The notes beneath the pieces were generated by a model. It worked only from the letters and a program-made list of their open reading frames with translations, did no database searches and was not told the DNA's origin. The translations under genes were made by a program, and so were the position numbers. A stretch of 64,000 nt of DNA from Opitutaceae bacterium BACL24 MAG-120322-bin51. Lineage in GTDB: Bacteria > Verrucomicrobiota > Verrucomicrobiia > Opitutales > Coraliomargaritaceae. The first letter of the stretch is position 1. Each line of letters opens with the position of its first letter. The DNA lies in contig CAJJBN010000004.1 in assembly GCA_905182435.1 (NCBI GenBank), positions 1-64,000 of the forward strand, written 5' to 3'. Below are positions 40,684 to 49,526 of this stretch, one piece after another.

Positions 40684-42299
40684 TAGTGATTGGCTCCTGG
40701 AAGTGGATCTGAAGGGTAGTTAGTTGGAAGAATCAATGCATTCGGCTTATCGCTGAGGGTCCGTGTTAGTTCATCGAGATTATAAAGTGTCTGATTGATT
40801 TTACTCACGCTGCCCTCGATCGATTGAAAGATTTGACCATCCGGAGACAGACCGCCGAGTATCTTACGCACATCTTTCAATGTCGCGGTCATTTCCGCGC
40901 TTAAATTTTGCGTATTTCGATCATTAAGGAACTCATCCACTGACTCCATAAGTTCGGCCATTGAGGTGACCATGCCATCGAAATTCTGCATCGTTTGTTC
41001 AATCGGCAATGCATTTACCTTTGTTAAAAAATCCGAGAGCTGCTGCTCGATTCGAGCGAAACCAGTTTCAACACTCGGAATCAAAGAATATTGATCAAAC
41101 TCCCCAAGTTTAGCCGAAGAAATACCATCATAATAATCGATATTAATAAATAAACTACCCGTAATAATACTCCCAGTCTCAAGGCTTGCCCGTAGCCCTT
41201 GAGGTACACTCTCAATCAAACTATGTTTAATCAGATCGACCGAATCTTGCGTATCCGCCAGCCCTAAACGACCTGGTTCGATCTTAATCAACACAGGGAT
41301 CGCAGCCCCGCGTTGCTCTTCTGGATCAGCCAATAGCTCAGTAGTCATAATCCGTGTCACGCTGCCGATTGGAATCCCCCGATATTCCACTGGGGCCCCA
41401 GGCAAAAGGCCACGCAGCGATTGGCGAAACTGGACGACATACTCCAACGAATATTCATATGGCTGCTCCTGTAGCGCTGCATAACTATCATACAGTTTAA
41501 AATCTGTCCCATCCTCTACTGGAGCACCTGCCTCCACCCCATCGGGCAAACGAAAGGCCACACCTCCGAGCAAGATCGTATCCAACGAACCTGTCTTAAT
41601 ATCGATCCCTCCTGCTGAGGCATTAACCGAAATACCACTGACATTCCAGAAGCGTACAGCGCTGTTCACGAGTTGATCAAAGGGCGCATCAATAAAGAGA
41701 TCGTAGCGCACAAGTCGCTGCGCCTCATCAAACCCCATACCTTCAACGCGACCGACTTTATAGCCATTATATAAGACGGCATCGCCAGTGCTCACAGAAG
41801 CAGCTTGTTCGCTATACAGATTTAGCTTAATGCCAGCGGCGCCAGCGGGGGTCAACGGCGGGGTCTCCAAACCGACATACTCAAAGTCTGTCGACTTTTC
41901 CTGCCCCGGCGACAACTCCAGATACGCACCTCCCAGCAAAGTGCTCAAACCGCTCACGTTTCCAGCGCCAACACGAGCACGCACGACCCAAAACTGAGTG
42001 TCCTTGTAGAGTAAATGTTTTGCATCATGATCAATACGCACTGAAGCCAGCACTCCATCCATTGAATCGTTCAACGAAATCGCTTCAACCTGACCGACTT
42101 CAACATTCAGATACTTGACCTTCGTCTTCGCGGCATCGATGCCTTCGGCCGTCTTAAAGCTGACCTGTATCAAGGGCCCTTCAGACATCTTTTTGTCGAC
42201 GACCATCCAGAGGCCTAACGCAAGTGCAACAAGCGGGACAATCCATATCACCGAGAGACGATTACGCTTATCTATAATAGGTTTAGCTATATCAGTCAT
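40683..42299 (-). CDS. pqiB: PqiB-like MCE-domain lipid transport protein
   Basis: PqiB forms stacked MCE rings and a needle that bridges the periplasm for lipid transport. The 538-residue product has one N-terminal membrane helix (SVIWIVPLVALALGLWMVV, about residues 16-36). Three MCE domains follow, starting near residues 40 (GPLIQVSFKTAEGIDAAKTK), 155 (IKLNLYSEQAASVSTGDAVL) and 280. The C-terminal helical part (EQQLSDFLTKVNALPIEQ) would form the needle. I start it at the ATG at 42299, which overlaps the stop of pqiA2 by 8 bp. An 18-codon extension upstream lies inside pqiA2. All four genes are tightly coupled. Confidence 0.93.
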   Translation of the reverse strand: MTDIAKPIIDKRNRLSVIWIVPLVALALGLWMVVDKKMSEGPLIQVSFKTAEGIDAAKTKVKYLNVEVGQVEAISLNDSMDGVLASVRIDHDAKHLLYKDTQFWVVRARVGAGNVSGLSTLLGGAYLELSPGQEKSTDFEYVGLETPPLTPAGAAGIKLNLYSEQAASVSTGDAVLYNGYKVGRVEGMGFDEAQRLVRYDLFIDAPFDQLVNSAVRFWNVSGISVNASAGGIDIKTGSLDTILLGGVAFRLPDGVEAGAPVEDGTDFKLYDSYAALQEQPYEYSLEYVVQFRQSLRGLLPGAPVEYRGIPIGSVTRIMTTELLADPEEQRGAAIPVLIKIEPGRLGLADTQDSVDLIKHSLIESVPQGLRASLETGSIITGSLFINIDYYDGISSAKLGEFDQYSLIPSVETGFARIEQQLSDFLTKVNALPIEQTMQNFDGMVTSMAELMESVDEFLNDRNTQNLSAEMTATLKDVRKILGGLSPDGQIFQSIEGSVSKINQTLYNLDELTRTLSDKPNALILPTNYPSDPLPGANH

Positions 42300-42906
42300 G
42301 ATTTTCTTCCTCTTTATCCCAAAATAATCTAGGGTCAAATCCTTCAGCCGCAATCATCGTCACGATCACTAAAGCTGCAAATGCAATTGAAGCTATTCCG
42401 GGGCGAATCACCAGAACTTTTCCGATGTGAACCAGCGCCACTAGAATTGACACCACAAACACATCAATCATCGACCACTTACCGATCAACTCCGTAATAC
42501 GATAAGCAATCGTGCGCTGCCGAGGGCTCACCGACGAGCCAGACTTAACCGTCCAACATAAATAAAATAAAGACAGCAGCTTGCCGACTGGCACCATCAC
42601 ACTGGCAATAAATATGATCGCAGCGACAGGTATCGAGTCCATCTGGATCAACAGCACCACACCCCCAAGGATCGTACTTTCGATCGAACTGCCCAACTGA
42701 TCGGTAATCATAATTGGGCAAATATTAGCCGGAATATATAAAATCGTCGCGGTGCAAAGTAAGGCCAACGTGCGATTCAAACTATTCGACTTTCGCGAAT
42801 GCAGCGCAGTCCCACAACGCGGGCACTTATCCAGCTCGACACTTGCAACCTTCTGACACAAGTGGCACGACGCCAATCCTTTGGAAGCAGCAGTCACTCG
42901 GCTCAT
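42292..42906 (-). CDS. pqiA2: PqiA-like membrane protein, C-terminal-half homologue
   Basis: PqiA is the inner-membrane partner of PqiB. In E. coli it has two homologous halves in one protein; here the halves are two genes. This 204-residue product has an N-terminal zinc ribbon with two CxxC pairs (CHLCQK and CPRCGT). Four membrane helices with the family block LYIPANICPIMI follow, with PVGKLLSLFYLCW and IGKWSMIDVFVVSILVALV further on. The start overlaps the stop of the upstream half by 4 bp (ATGA). The symbol only marks the order in the operon. Confidence 0.9.
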   Translation of the reverse strand: MSRVTAASKGLASCHLCQKVASVELDKCPRCGTALHSRKSNSLNRTLALLCTATILYIPANICPIMITDQLGSSIESTILGGVVLLIQMDSIPVAAIIFIASVMVPVGKLLSLFYLCWTVKSGSSVSPRQRTIAYRITELIGKWSMIDVFVVSILVALVHIGKVLVIRPGIASIAFAALVIVTMIAAEGFDPRLFWDKEEENHD

Positions 42907-43526
42907 GGCTCAAGCTCCTCCAAGCGTTTCCAGGTCTGAAAGGTGTCCAGTTTCGACAACGTCAAGGTAAAGAATATGGCAAATGCCGCATAGCTCCAAA
43001 ACGCAATACCGACACCCACCGTCGCCATATCTGCAATTTTAAACAAACTAACCAAGACCCCGATAAAAAAAACCTCTACCATGCTCCACACCTGCAAATG
43101 AAAAATCAACTTTGCGACATCCTTCGCCCAGTAATTACGCCAGCCAGCTAAAAGCGAAATGCCCAGTGCTGCAGTTAAGACCATCACCAAGGCAGGAATG
43201 ATTAAAATGAAACAAGCCACTAAAATTGCGAGATCCCACATTCCTTCACCTTTGATCTGCGTAATTGCTTGCGGCAGCGTCATGACACTCTCCATCCCAC
43301 TCGATTTAAAGGACATAAAAGGATAGCGACATGCCAATACAAAGAATATCAAACCACTGATAGAAAATGCCACCACATGCGCATACGCATGCTTCCGATA
43401 GCTAGCGAGAAGATGATTACAGGTTCCACAACGAGCCTTTTGTCCATACTCTAAGCCTGACATGTCATACAACTGGTCACATGAAGGACAGGCCATCCGA
43501 TCGTCACTGTGTGTGTGCATACTCAT
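42903..43526 (-). CDS. pqiA1: PqiA-like membrane protein, N-terminal-half homologue
   Basis: This is the first gene of the lipid-transport operon. The 207-residue product has an N-terminal zinc ribbon (CPSCDQ and CGTCNH pairs) and four membrane helices. The matching blocks of the PqiA fold are LACRYPFMSFKSSG, VMTLPQAITQIKGEGMWDLAILV and VWSMVEVFFIGVLVSLFK. It corresponds to one half of E. coli PqiA. Two in-frame ATGs are available at 43526 and 43520; I keep the first. The operon promoter should lie in the 115-bp space towards trpA, but I see no clear motif. Confidence 0.9.
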   Translation of the reverse strand: MSMHTHSDDRMACPSCDQLYDMSGLEYGQKARCGTCNHLLASYRKHAYAHVVAFSISGLIFFVLACRYPFMSFKSSGMESVMTLPQAITQIKGEGMWDLAILVACFILIIPALVMVLTAALGISLLAGWRNYWAKDVAKLIFHLQVWSMVEVFFIGVLVSLFKIADMATVGVGIAFWSYAAFAIFFTLTLSKLDTFQTWKRLEELEP

Positions 43527-43641
43527 GTATTACCCAAGATACGATAGACATTGGTGAAATCTCCGTGCTGGTCAACAGCAGAACATCTTGGCACCGCCCT
43601 CCACTGAGGCGGCTATGGCTCTCCGAGGGGACTGCAGATCA

Positions 43642-44451
43642 CTAGGATTTCGCCAAAGAATTGCCCTCAGTCAGGGCATTCATTTTCGAAGTCAATGCCG
43701 ACTCAATCGCAGCCGTAACACCGAGATTATCTGCAATGCAGTTTACAATCGCACTGCCGACGACGATGCCGTCGGCTGCCTGTGCGACTGTCTTGACATG
43801 ATCGGCATTGGAAATCCCGAAGCCAACCACGACTGGTAGATCGGTATACTGCTTAATCACATCAACGCGTGCCTTAATCCCATCCGACATCGCGGCTTGC
43901 TCACCAGTCACGCCTTCACGCGAAACGTAATAGACAAATCCAGTCGCTGCCTGACAGATCGTTTCCAAGCGTGAGTCTGGAGTGGTTGGTGCGACGATAA
44001 AAACGGTTTGCAGTCCATGCTTCTCACACGCTGCTAAATGATCGCCAGCTTCTTCCGGCGGTAGATCTAAAGTGAGTATGCCATCGACCCCCGCAGCTTT
44101 TGCTTGCTTGGCATACGCCTCACTGCCCCAAGCGAAGACCAAATTGTAGTAGGTATAGAAAACAATCGGCACGTCGCTAAATGCACGCACTGCTTTGACT
44201 AACTCGAGCACACGGGCGCTGGTGCTGCCACTTTCAAGTGCACGTTGCGCGGCCAGTTGATTCGTCGGTCCATCCGCCAGCGGATCCGAAAATGGCACGC
44301 CCAACTCCAGTACATCGACGCCTGCATTAATCACCGCACGGCAAGCTTTGACAGATGTTTCAAAGTCAGGGTCGCCAGCACACAGATAGCCGACAAAGGC
44401 GGCGCGATTTTCGGCACGGGCAGTGGCAAAGGCTTTTTGGATACGAGACAT
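43642..44451 (-). CDS. trpA: Tryptophan synthase alpha subunit
   Basis: TrpA cleaves indole-3-glycerol phosphate and passes indole to TrpB. The 269-residue TIM barrel has the catalytic Glu and Asp in VLELGVPFSDPLADGP, the phosphate-binding GFGISNADHV and GSAIV, and FIVAPTTPDSR on the way. The start is the ATG at 44451 (MSRIQKAFATARAENR); 55 upstream in-frame codons are not family-like. No trpB or other trp gene is nearby. The 257-bp gap upstream separates it from the diadenylate cyclase gene, so co-transcription is uncertain. Confidence 0.95.
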   Translation of the reverse strand: MSRIQKAFATARAENRAAFVGYLCAGDPDFETSVKACRAVINAGVDVLELGVPFSDPLADGPTNQLAAQRALESGSTSARVLELVKAVRAFSDVPIVFYTYYNLVFAWGSEAYAKQAKAAGVDGILTLDLPPEEAGDHLAACEKHGLQTVFIVAPTTPDSRLETICQAATGFVYYVSREGVTGEQAAMSDGIKARVDVIKQYTDLPVVVGFGISNADHVKTVAQAADGIVVGSAIVNCIADNLGVTAAIESALTSKMNALTEGNSLAKS

Positions 44452-44708
44452 GATGAGTAAAAAGTGGGAAAGTGTGACGAAGCGCGAGTAGCGCGTAGAT
44501 GCTTCTGAGCCGCGCCTGAGGGAAATGAATGAAATGAATCGGGGGTCTGCGAGGTCAGCCGAGCTGGCCCGCAGGGGTGACTGAACTGGGTGCCCTTTGG
44601 GCAACTGAAGGAACAAAGTGGGAAGTTAAATCTCGTATCCCAGCAAGCGTCAAGCGACCAAAATACTTTCACACCCTTGAACTTTTGCACCTTCGCACGA
44701 CGAAGCCC

Positions 44709-46067
44709 CTAGCTATTACGCACCAGCGCTTTTTCGATCAACGGCAACATCTCGCCGCGACGAAACAGTGTGACCTGACCAGTGCTGCCGGAAACGACCA
44801 CACAGAGGCAATCTTCGACCTGAGTGATCGACGCAGCCGCGGCATGTCGACTACCCAGCCCACTGGGCAAGTTATGCGTGTAGTCCGGCGCATGAATCAA
44901 CGAACCTGCCGAAATCAACACCCCATCACCTCGAATAATAAATGCTCCATCAATCGAAGAGAGCTCTTTGACCGTTTCATCCATGAACGGGTTCAGGATG
45001 TTTCGATCCTCGTTCTTATAGCCGTAGAACGGATTCAAAATAAGCGGCTTGGTATATTCAATGATTTTATCTGAATTGCCTAATACAAACAAGCAACCGA
45101 CAGGATGCCCCTCACGGCCTTCAACGGCGAGCTCAGTGGCAATCGCGAGCACCCGCTCGACCACCTCGGCCTTGACTCCCGCCGGCAGCATATCGGACTT
45201 CTGCATCAGCATGGTCTGGAATTCACGCTCCACATCGACCACCGTAATACTATCGAATTGATTACTTTGCGGCAGCCCACCCACACAGCACAGGCGCTCA
45301 GTACTCGAAAAGATGCCGCGCGTCAGGCCAATCAACACCGCACTACGCAATTGAGAAAAGCGATGATTACTAAACGAACGAATCGGCAAGATTGCATCAA
45401 TATCTTTACGCTCTGTCACTGAATCTGATGTGCCATGTGCGATCAGCACTGTTTTAAACCCCTTAAACATTCGCCCCACTTCGACCCCACCGCCAAAAGT
45501 GTCACCAAAAACCAACACCGACGTGCAGTTCGCCCCTTTGGCGATCTTTGCCGCCTCCTTCAAAATTAAATTATTAAACCGATCATGGCGGCGACGCGGC
45601 TTAATTCCATCCCCGCCGAACACCGATTTCAACTCACGACGAAAGTCTGGCAACGACTCGGCCGCGGCCAAGCGCTCCATGCGCGAATCATCCTGAAACA
45701 CACGTGCCAGGGACGCTAAGCTATACAAATAACTCCGCGCGTTTTCAGATGCAAGTAGTAGAAAGACGTAGCGAATGCCTTGATACTCAATTTGCCCATC
45801 ATAGCGCAAACCATTCGGACAACGCCCTACGGCGATCATATAATTGCGCTTCATTGGCACTCGCGCATGGGGTAAACACACGCCGCTGCCTAAATAAGTT
45901 GTCATCTGCTTCTCCCGATCCAACAGATCCCTCAACAAGCCCTTCTTTGTCAGCTTTCTCTCTTTCGATAAATCGCAAACGTTCAGCAGTTCCAACAATG
46001 CACCCTTGAAGTCGGTGCTCTCGAGATCGATCACACGATTTTGAGCGATGTAGCGGTCAATACGCAT
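44709..46067 (-). CDS. PTS EIIA - PK_C-like - diadenylate cyclase (DAC) fusion
   Basis: Three domains can be read in the 452 residues. Residues 1-155 are a PTS EIIA type-2 (fructose/nitrogen-type) domain with its phosphorylation-site His67 in SGVCLPHARVP. Residues 165-290 resemble the pyruvate-kinase C-terminal fold (helix AAKIAKGANC, then TSVLVFGDT, KTVLIAH and the block RFSQLRSAVLIGLTRGIF). Residues 300-452 are a DisA_N-type diadenylate cyclase domain, beginning EGREGHPVGCLFVLG, with the DGA motif at 373-375 and GSRHAAAAS at 405-413. It should make c-di-AMP from two ATP. The usual RHR motif is RHA here. A PK_C-DAC pairing is known from archaeal CdaZ; the added EIIA is the novelty. It is cytosolic, without membrane helices. 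Confidence 0.85.
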   Translation of the reverse strand: MRIDRYIAQNRVIDLESTDFKGALLELLNVCDLSKERKLTKKGLLRDLLDREKQMTTYLGSGVCLPHARVPMKRNYMIAVGRCPNGLRYDGQIEYQGIRYVFLLLASENARSYLYSLASLARVFQDDSRMERLAAAESLPDFRRELKSVFGGDGIKPRRRHDRFNNLILKEAAKIAKGANCTSVLVFGDTFGGGVEVGRMFKGFKTVLIAHGTSDSVTERKDIDAILPIRSFSNHRFSQLRSAVLIGLTRGIFSSTERLCCVGGLPQSNQFDSITVVDVEREFQTMLMQKSDMLPAGVKAEVVERVLAIATELAVEGREGHPVGCLFVLGNSDKIIEYTKPLILNPFYGYKNEDRNILNPFMDETVKELSSIDGAFIIRGDGVLISAGSLIHAPDYTHNLPSGLGSRHAAAASITQVEDCLCVVVSGSTGQVTLFRRGEMLPLIEKALVRNS

Positions 46068-46205
46068 AGTTTATATGTGAAACGTGAGCGTCTATTGTCA
46101 AAGGGTTTGAATAAATAACAGAATAAATAACAGCAGTGCCTGAACCCAGAGGCGCAGACCAAGCAACAAAACGGGAACACTGCAAACTAGCCAAGCGTGA
46201 CCAGT

Positions 46206-46580
46206 TTACTGATCCCACTCAATCGCACCTTTCTTCAACTCGTAGAAAAGTCCAAGAACCATCACAAAGAGGAAGAAGAAAATCGGCAATAAAATCGGTA
46301 AGCTGACAGCCAGGAACTCGCGAAAAACTAACACCCAGGGCATCAAAAAGATAACTTCAATATCGAACAGGATGAAAAGCATCGCTGTAACATAGAACTT
46401 CACCGCAAACCGCGCATGGCCTGATCCTTCGGCCAACATGCCACACTCGTAAGGCGTATCCTTGACGCCAACCGAAGTGCCGCGCTGCCCAAAAATATGC
46501 GACGCTACCAGAACGACCGCACCGATACTGGCTGCGATAGAAATTTGAATAAGAATCGGATAATAGTCCGCGATCTGCAT
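46206..46580 (-). CDS. nuoA: NADH-quinone oxidoreductase subunit A
   Basis: NuoA is a small membrane subunit near the quinone site of respiratory complex I. The 124-residue product has three membrane helices and the conserved loop between helices 1 and 2 with KDTPYECGM and the following RFAVKFYVTAMLFILFDIEVIFL. Start at the ATG at 46580 (MQIADYYPILIQ); 17 upstream in-frame codons are not family-like. The other nuo genes, normally directly downstream, are absent. The next gene is the diadenylate cyclase fusion. Confidence 0.95.
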   Translation of the reverse strand: MQIADYYPILIQISIAASIGAVVLVASHIFGQRGTSVGVKDTPYECGMLAEGSGHARFAVKFYVTAMLFILFDIEVIFLMPWVLVFREFLAVSLPILLPIFFFLFVMVLGLFYELKKGAIEWDQ

Positions 46581-46639
46581 AACAAGGAAAGAAGGGCGAT
46601 TTTCGTCCCAGTTCAAGGTGTTTCTTCGCACATCGGTAA

Positions 46640-47764
46640 TTATTCTAGCTCGGAGTCGCGATTCGACCGAATCTCTTCGTCCTCCTCTGAAAATGATTGG
46701 TCGTTTTTTGCCGCTGCAACCAATCCCAAACGCTGCACCCGAATGCGCGATTTCTCAAACACTCCTAAGCCAAGACTGGCGGCGAAGGGCAACTGACGCG
46801 GCAGCGGCGAAATCTCTGGAAAACCATCCAACAGCCGATGCTTATTGATCCTGTCACACAACAAGCGATCAATGGCGACTGGATCGCAACTCATCCATAA
46901 CAACGGCTCCGACCGAGAATAGCGGGATCTGAAATGCGGACCACCAATATATTGATAGCGATCCAGCGAAATAAAATGTAGCACCATTCGCTCATTCAGC
47001 TCTGGGATCGCAGCAATCTCTGCAACCGCCGAGGAAGCAGTCGCCTCATTGCCAAGAAAACGCTGGCTGTTACTTACATTCCACAAGGTCGCATTCGCCA
47101 AGGCACCATCCACGCCCAGTGCAGCATCATCCACGCCGACCGCCAAATTCAACCAAAAATCCACCTCAAACAACAGCGGCGCAGCCAAAAAACTTTTACG
47201 CTCCTTCGCACCTGCCTGCAGCGCACTACTGCCGCGGCCCAAGCCACCGAACAACTGCGGCTCCTGATTTAAGCTCGGCGGCAGCGGGCTATCATAAAAC
47301 CAATCCAGATCATAATACTGCTCACTATCCAGCGCATACACTGGGCAACCCTCAAAATCGCCTCGATCCGAACTAATCGAAGGCATGATACCAGCCTGCC
47401 GCAACTGATACGCTGAATAGTCCACAATCAAGATCGACTCGCGCGCAAAGCCTCGTGCTTCCAATACCTGGATCACTGCTCGAAGCAATGGCAACGGCGT
47501 ACTCAAACCACGACCACTGCGGGTGTTTACTTTAATGCCCACCTTGCCACGCTTGCTCGGTACCAATCGAGTGCCCACCTTAGCTTCATACGTCTCAACC
47601 AAAGCCGACACTTCGGTGTCATACAGTTTCCCGTTTAATAGTGGCACCTCCCAGACCAAGCCCAATGGCGCACGCGGCGGCAAGCCCTCCTGCGCATTCG
47701 TAACCGACGGCACCAAAAAACCACCCAAAAGAACAAACGCCGCACAAATCCAGCGAAACAGCAT
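46640..47764 (-). CDS. Secreted DUF362-like protein
   Basis: The 374-residue product has a signal peptide (WICAAFVLLGGFLVPSVTNA, cleavage about residue 24). It shows DUF362-like blocks: KVGIKVNTRSGRGLSTPLPL, LRAVIQVLEARGFARESILI and, late, LLWMSCDPVAIDRLLCDRI. DUF362 domains occur alone or with ferredoxin domains and have no settled function; some are annotated as uncharacterised Fe-S or cell-wall related. No CxxC cluster motif is visible here. The C-terminus ends in a charged tail (SFSEEDEEIRSNRDSE). It begins 118 bp from the divergent TPR lipoprotein gene and ends 59 bp before nuoA. Confidence 0.78.
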   Translation of the reverse strand: MLFRWICAAFVLLGGFLVPSVTNAQEGLPPRAPLGLVWEVPLLNGKLYDTEVSALVETYEAKVGTRLVPSKRGKVGIKVNTRSGRGLSTPLPLLRAVIQVLEARGFARESILIVDYSAYQLRQAGIMPSISSDRGDFEGCPVYALDSEQYYDLDWFYDSPLPPSLNQEPQLFGGLGRGSSALQAGAKERKSFLAAPLLFEVDFWLNLAVGVDDAALGVDGALANATLWNVSNSQRFLGNEATASSAVAEIAAIPELNERMVLHFISLDRYQYIGGPHFRSRYSRSEPLLWMSCDPVAIDRLLCDRINKHRLLDGFPEISPLPRQLPFAASLGLGVFEKSRIRVQRLGLVAAAKNDQSFSEEDEEIRSNRDSELE

Positions 47765-47882
47765 CAAATCAAGGCACAACACCCGCCTATCCACTTGACA
47801 CCCAAACAAGGGAAACGAAAGTGACGGTAACACTGTGGTCTGATCTCCAGTAATACACACCCTTCGCAACAAATTGCTGCTT

Positions 47883-49475
47883 ATGCTAAAAGCAAACACC
47901 AAAAAAGTATTCTTCATCCTTATTCCTCTGACACTCGCGATTTTCGCCGGTTGCAGCGGGCCAGAAGAAAAGAGAGCCAACAGCCTCAATCAGGCCGCAC
48001 AACAACTCGCCACTGGGGACGAGACCGCAGCACTCCGCACACTCGAAACACTCGCGCAAGCATACCCCAACGACCCCGAAATCCTTCAAAAAATCGGTGG
48101 GGTCCACCACGAGCTTGGCAATCCCCCCGAAGCCGCCTTTTATTTTAGCGCCGCTTATGCTTTGGCACCGAGCGACGTAGAACTCCTCTACCAAACCTAC
48201 CGCGCACAAGAAAATGCGAATCAATCTGCCGCCGCTTACGAGCTACTCGAAGCGCTGGTCGCGGTGGAGCCCGCCGCCATCAACGCCGAACTATGGCTGC
48301 GCCTCGGCGAATTCCGCGCCCAAGCACAGCAGACTCAGCCAGCCCTCGACGCTTACCTAAAAGGCGTCGACCCCGAAAACAGCATCCCCTCCGCAGAAAC
48401 TGCAGTCGCAATCGGCACACTTTTTAAGCATCTCGACAACCTACCACAGGCCGAACGTTGGCTAAACATCGCCGCCAACAGCGACGACCCCAACGCCCTT
48501 ACCGCACTCTTCGGTCTTCTTGATATCCACCTTCGCAACAAAAACTGGACCGCCGCCGAAACAGCCATCACTCAACTCGACAAACAATTCCCTGGTGCTA
48601 TCGATGCCAGCGAATGGGCCAACAGCCGCGGCGAAATCGAACGCTGGCGCAGTGCTCAAGTGGCCATGCAAGCAGAACTGACCCAAACCAAAGCCGCTAA
48701 AGACGCTGCCGCCAAACTCGCGACAGACACCTCAGCAGTAGCAGCTACCGACTTAACAATTATTGACGCTGGTGAAGCCACATCTGGAAAGGCAGGAGTC
48801 CTGGCAGACATGCAGCGCGCCGAAGCCATGGCCAACACACCCGCATTAGAAGTCGAAACCGCGAGCAGCTACGACCAACAGAGCGAAGGCGCGAGCACCA
48901 ATGACTCTGTCGACACCACCGACCTTAACGACACGATCGCGCCCGACGTTGACATCAAAACTGACGCGGCAGCCCTCGAGGCAGTCCCCGCAATTCGCCC
49001 CACCCTGACACCACGCAGCTTAGAACAGCTACTCGCAGATGCCGAAAGCGCGTCCATGGAGCACGATTACAAACAAGCCATCCAGCTCTACTGGCAAGCA
49101 CTCGGCCGTGCCAACGCCCGCGCCGACATATGGAATCAACTCTCGCTCGCCTACCGACTCGACGGACAAGCTAAAAACGCCGAGACCACCGCACTTGAGG
49201 CCACACGACTCGCCCCGCAAGAGATCGACTACACCCTCGACTATCTACGCGTGATTCAGCGCACAAAAAAGCCAGAAGACTTCCTCGCCGAATTGGAGAC
49301 CACCTACGACCGCTTTCCTAGCAGCCCCGAGATCGCCCTCTCACTCGCCCGCGGCTATGAGCGAATCAGCGAGGACAATTCCTCCGCAATCGTACTCTAT
49401 GAACGCTTCATCCAGCTCGCGCCGAATCACCCGCTGCGCAACGAGGCTGAAGCCTCAATCACTCGACTCCGCTAA
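47883..49475 (+). CDS. TPR-repeat lipoprotein
   Basis: The 530-residue product has a lipoprotein signal with lipobox LAIFAGCSG (Cys about residue 21). Tetratricopeptide repeats cover residues 30-270, including PEILQKIGGVHHELGNPPEAAFYFSA-type helices. A low-complexity Ala/Thr/Asp-rich linker of about 110 residues follows. A second TPR block (residues 380-530) has QAIQLYWQALGRANARADIW and NQLSLAYRLDGQAKNAE. Such proteins usually serve as scaffolds for envelope assembly. The start is the ATG at 47883; an in-frame TTG lies three codons upstream. It precedes dnaG by 51 bp, in the same direction. Confidence 0.85.
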   Translation: MLKANTKKVFFILIPLTLAIFAGCSGPEEKRANSLNQAAQQLATGDETAALRTLETLAQAYPNDPEILQKIGGVHHELGNPPEAAFYFSAAYALAPSDVELLYQTYRAQENANQSAAAYELLEALVAVEPAAINAELWLRLGEFRAQAQQTQPALDAYLKGVDPENSIPSAETAVAIGTLFKHLDNLPQAERWLNIAANSDDPNALTALFGLLDIHLRNKNWTAAETAITQLDKQFPGAIDASEWANSRGEIERWRSAQVAMQAELTQTKAAKDAAAKLATDTSAVAATDLTIIDAGEATSGKAGVLADMQRAEAMANTPALEVETASSYDQQSEGASTNDSVDTTDLNDTIAPDVDIKTDAAALEAVPAIRPTLTPRSLEQLLADAESASMEHDYKQAIQLYWQALGRANARADIWNQLSLAYRLDGQAKNAETTALEATRLAPQEIDYTLDYLRVIQRTKKPEDFLAELETTYDRFPSSPEIALSLARGYERISEDNSSAIVLYERFIQLAPNHPLRNEAEASITRLR

Positions 49476-49526
49476 GCTTCGAGCAAGCCATTTTCCAACA
49501 CCCCCCGCTTCCTACATATATAATAC

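Noticed and set aside
43590..43625. Possible terminator between trpA and pqiA1
   Set aside because: A short GC-rich stem exists, but no T-run follows on either strand.
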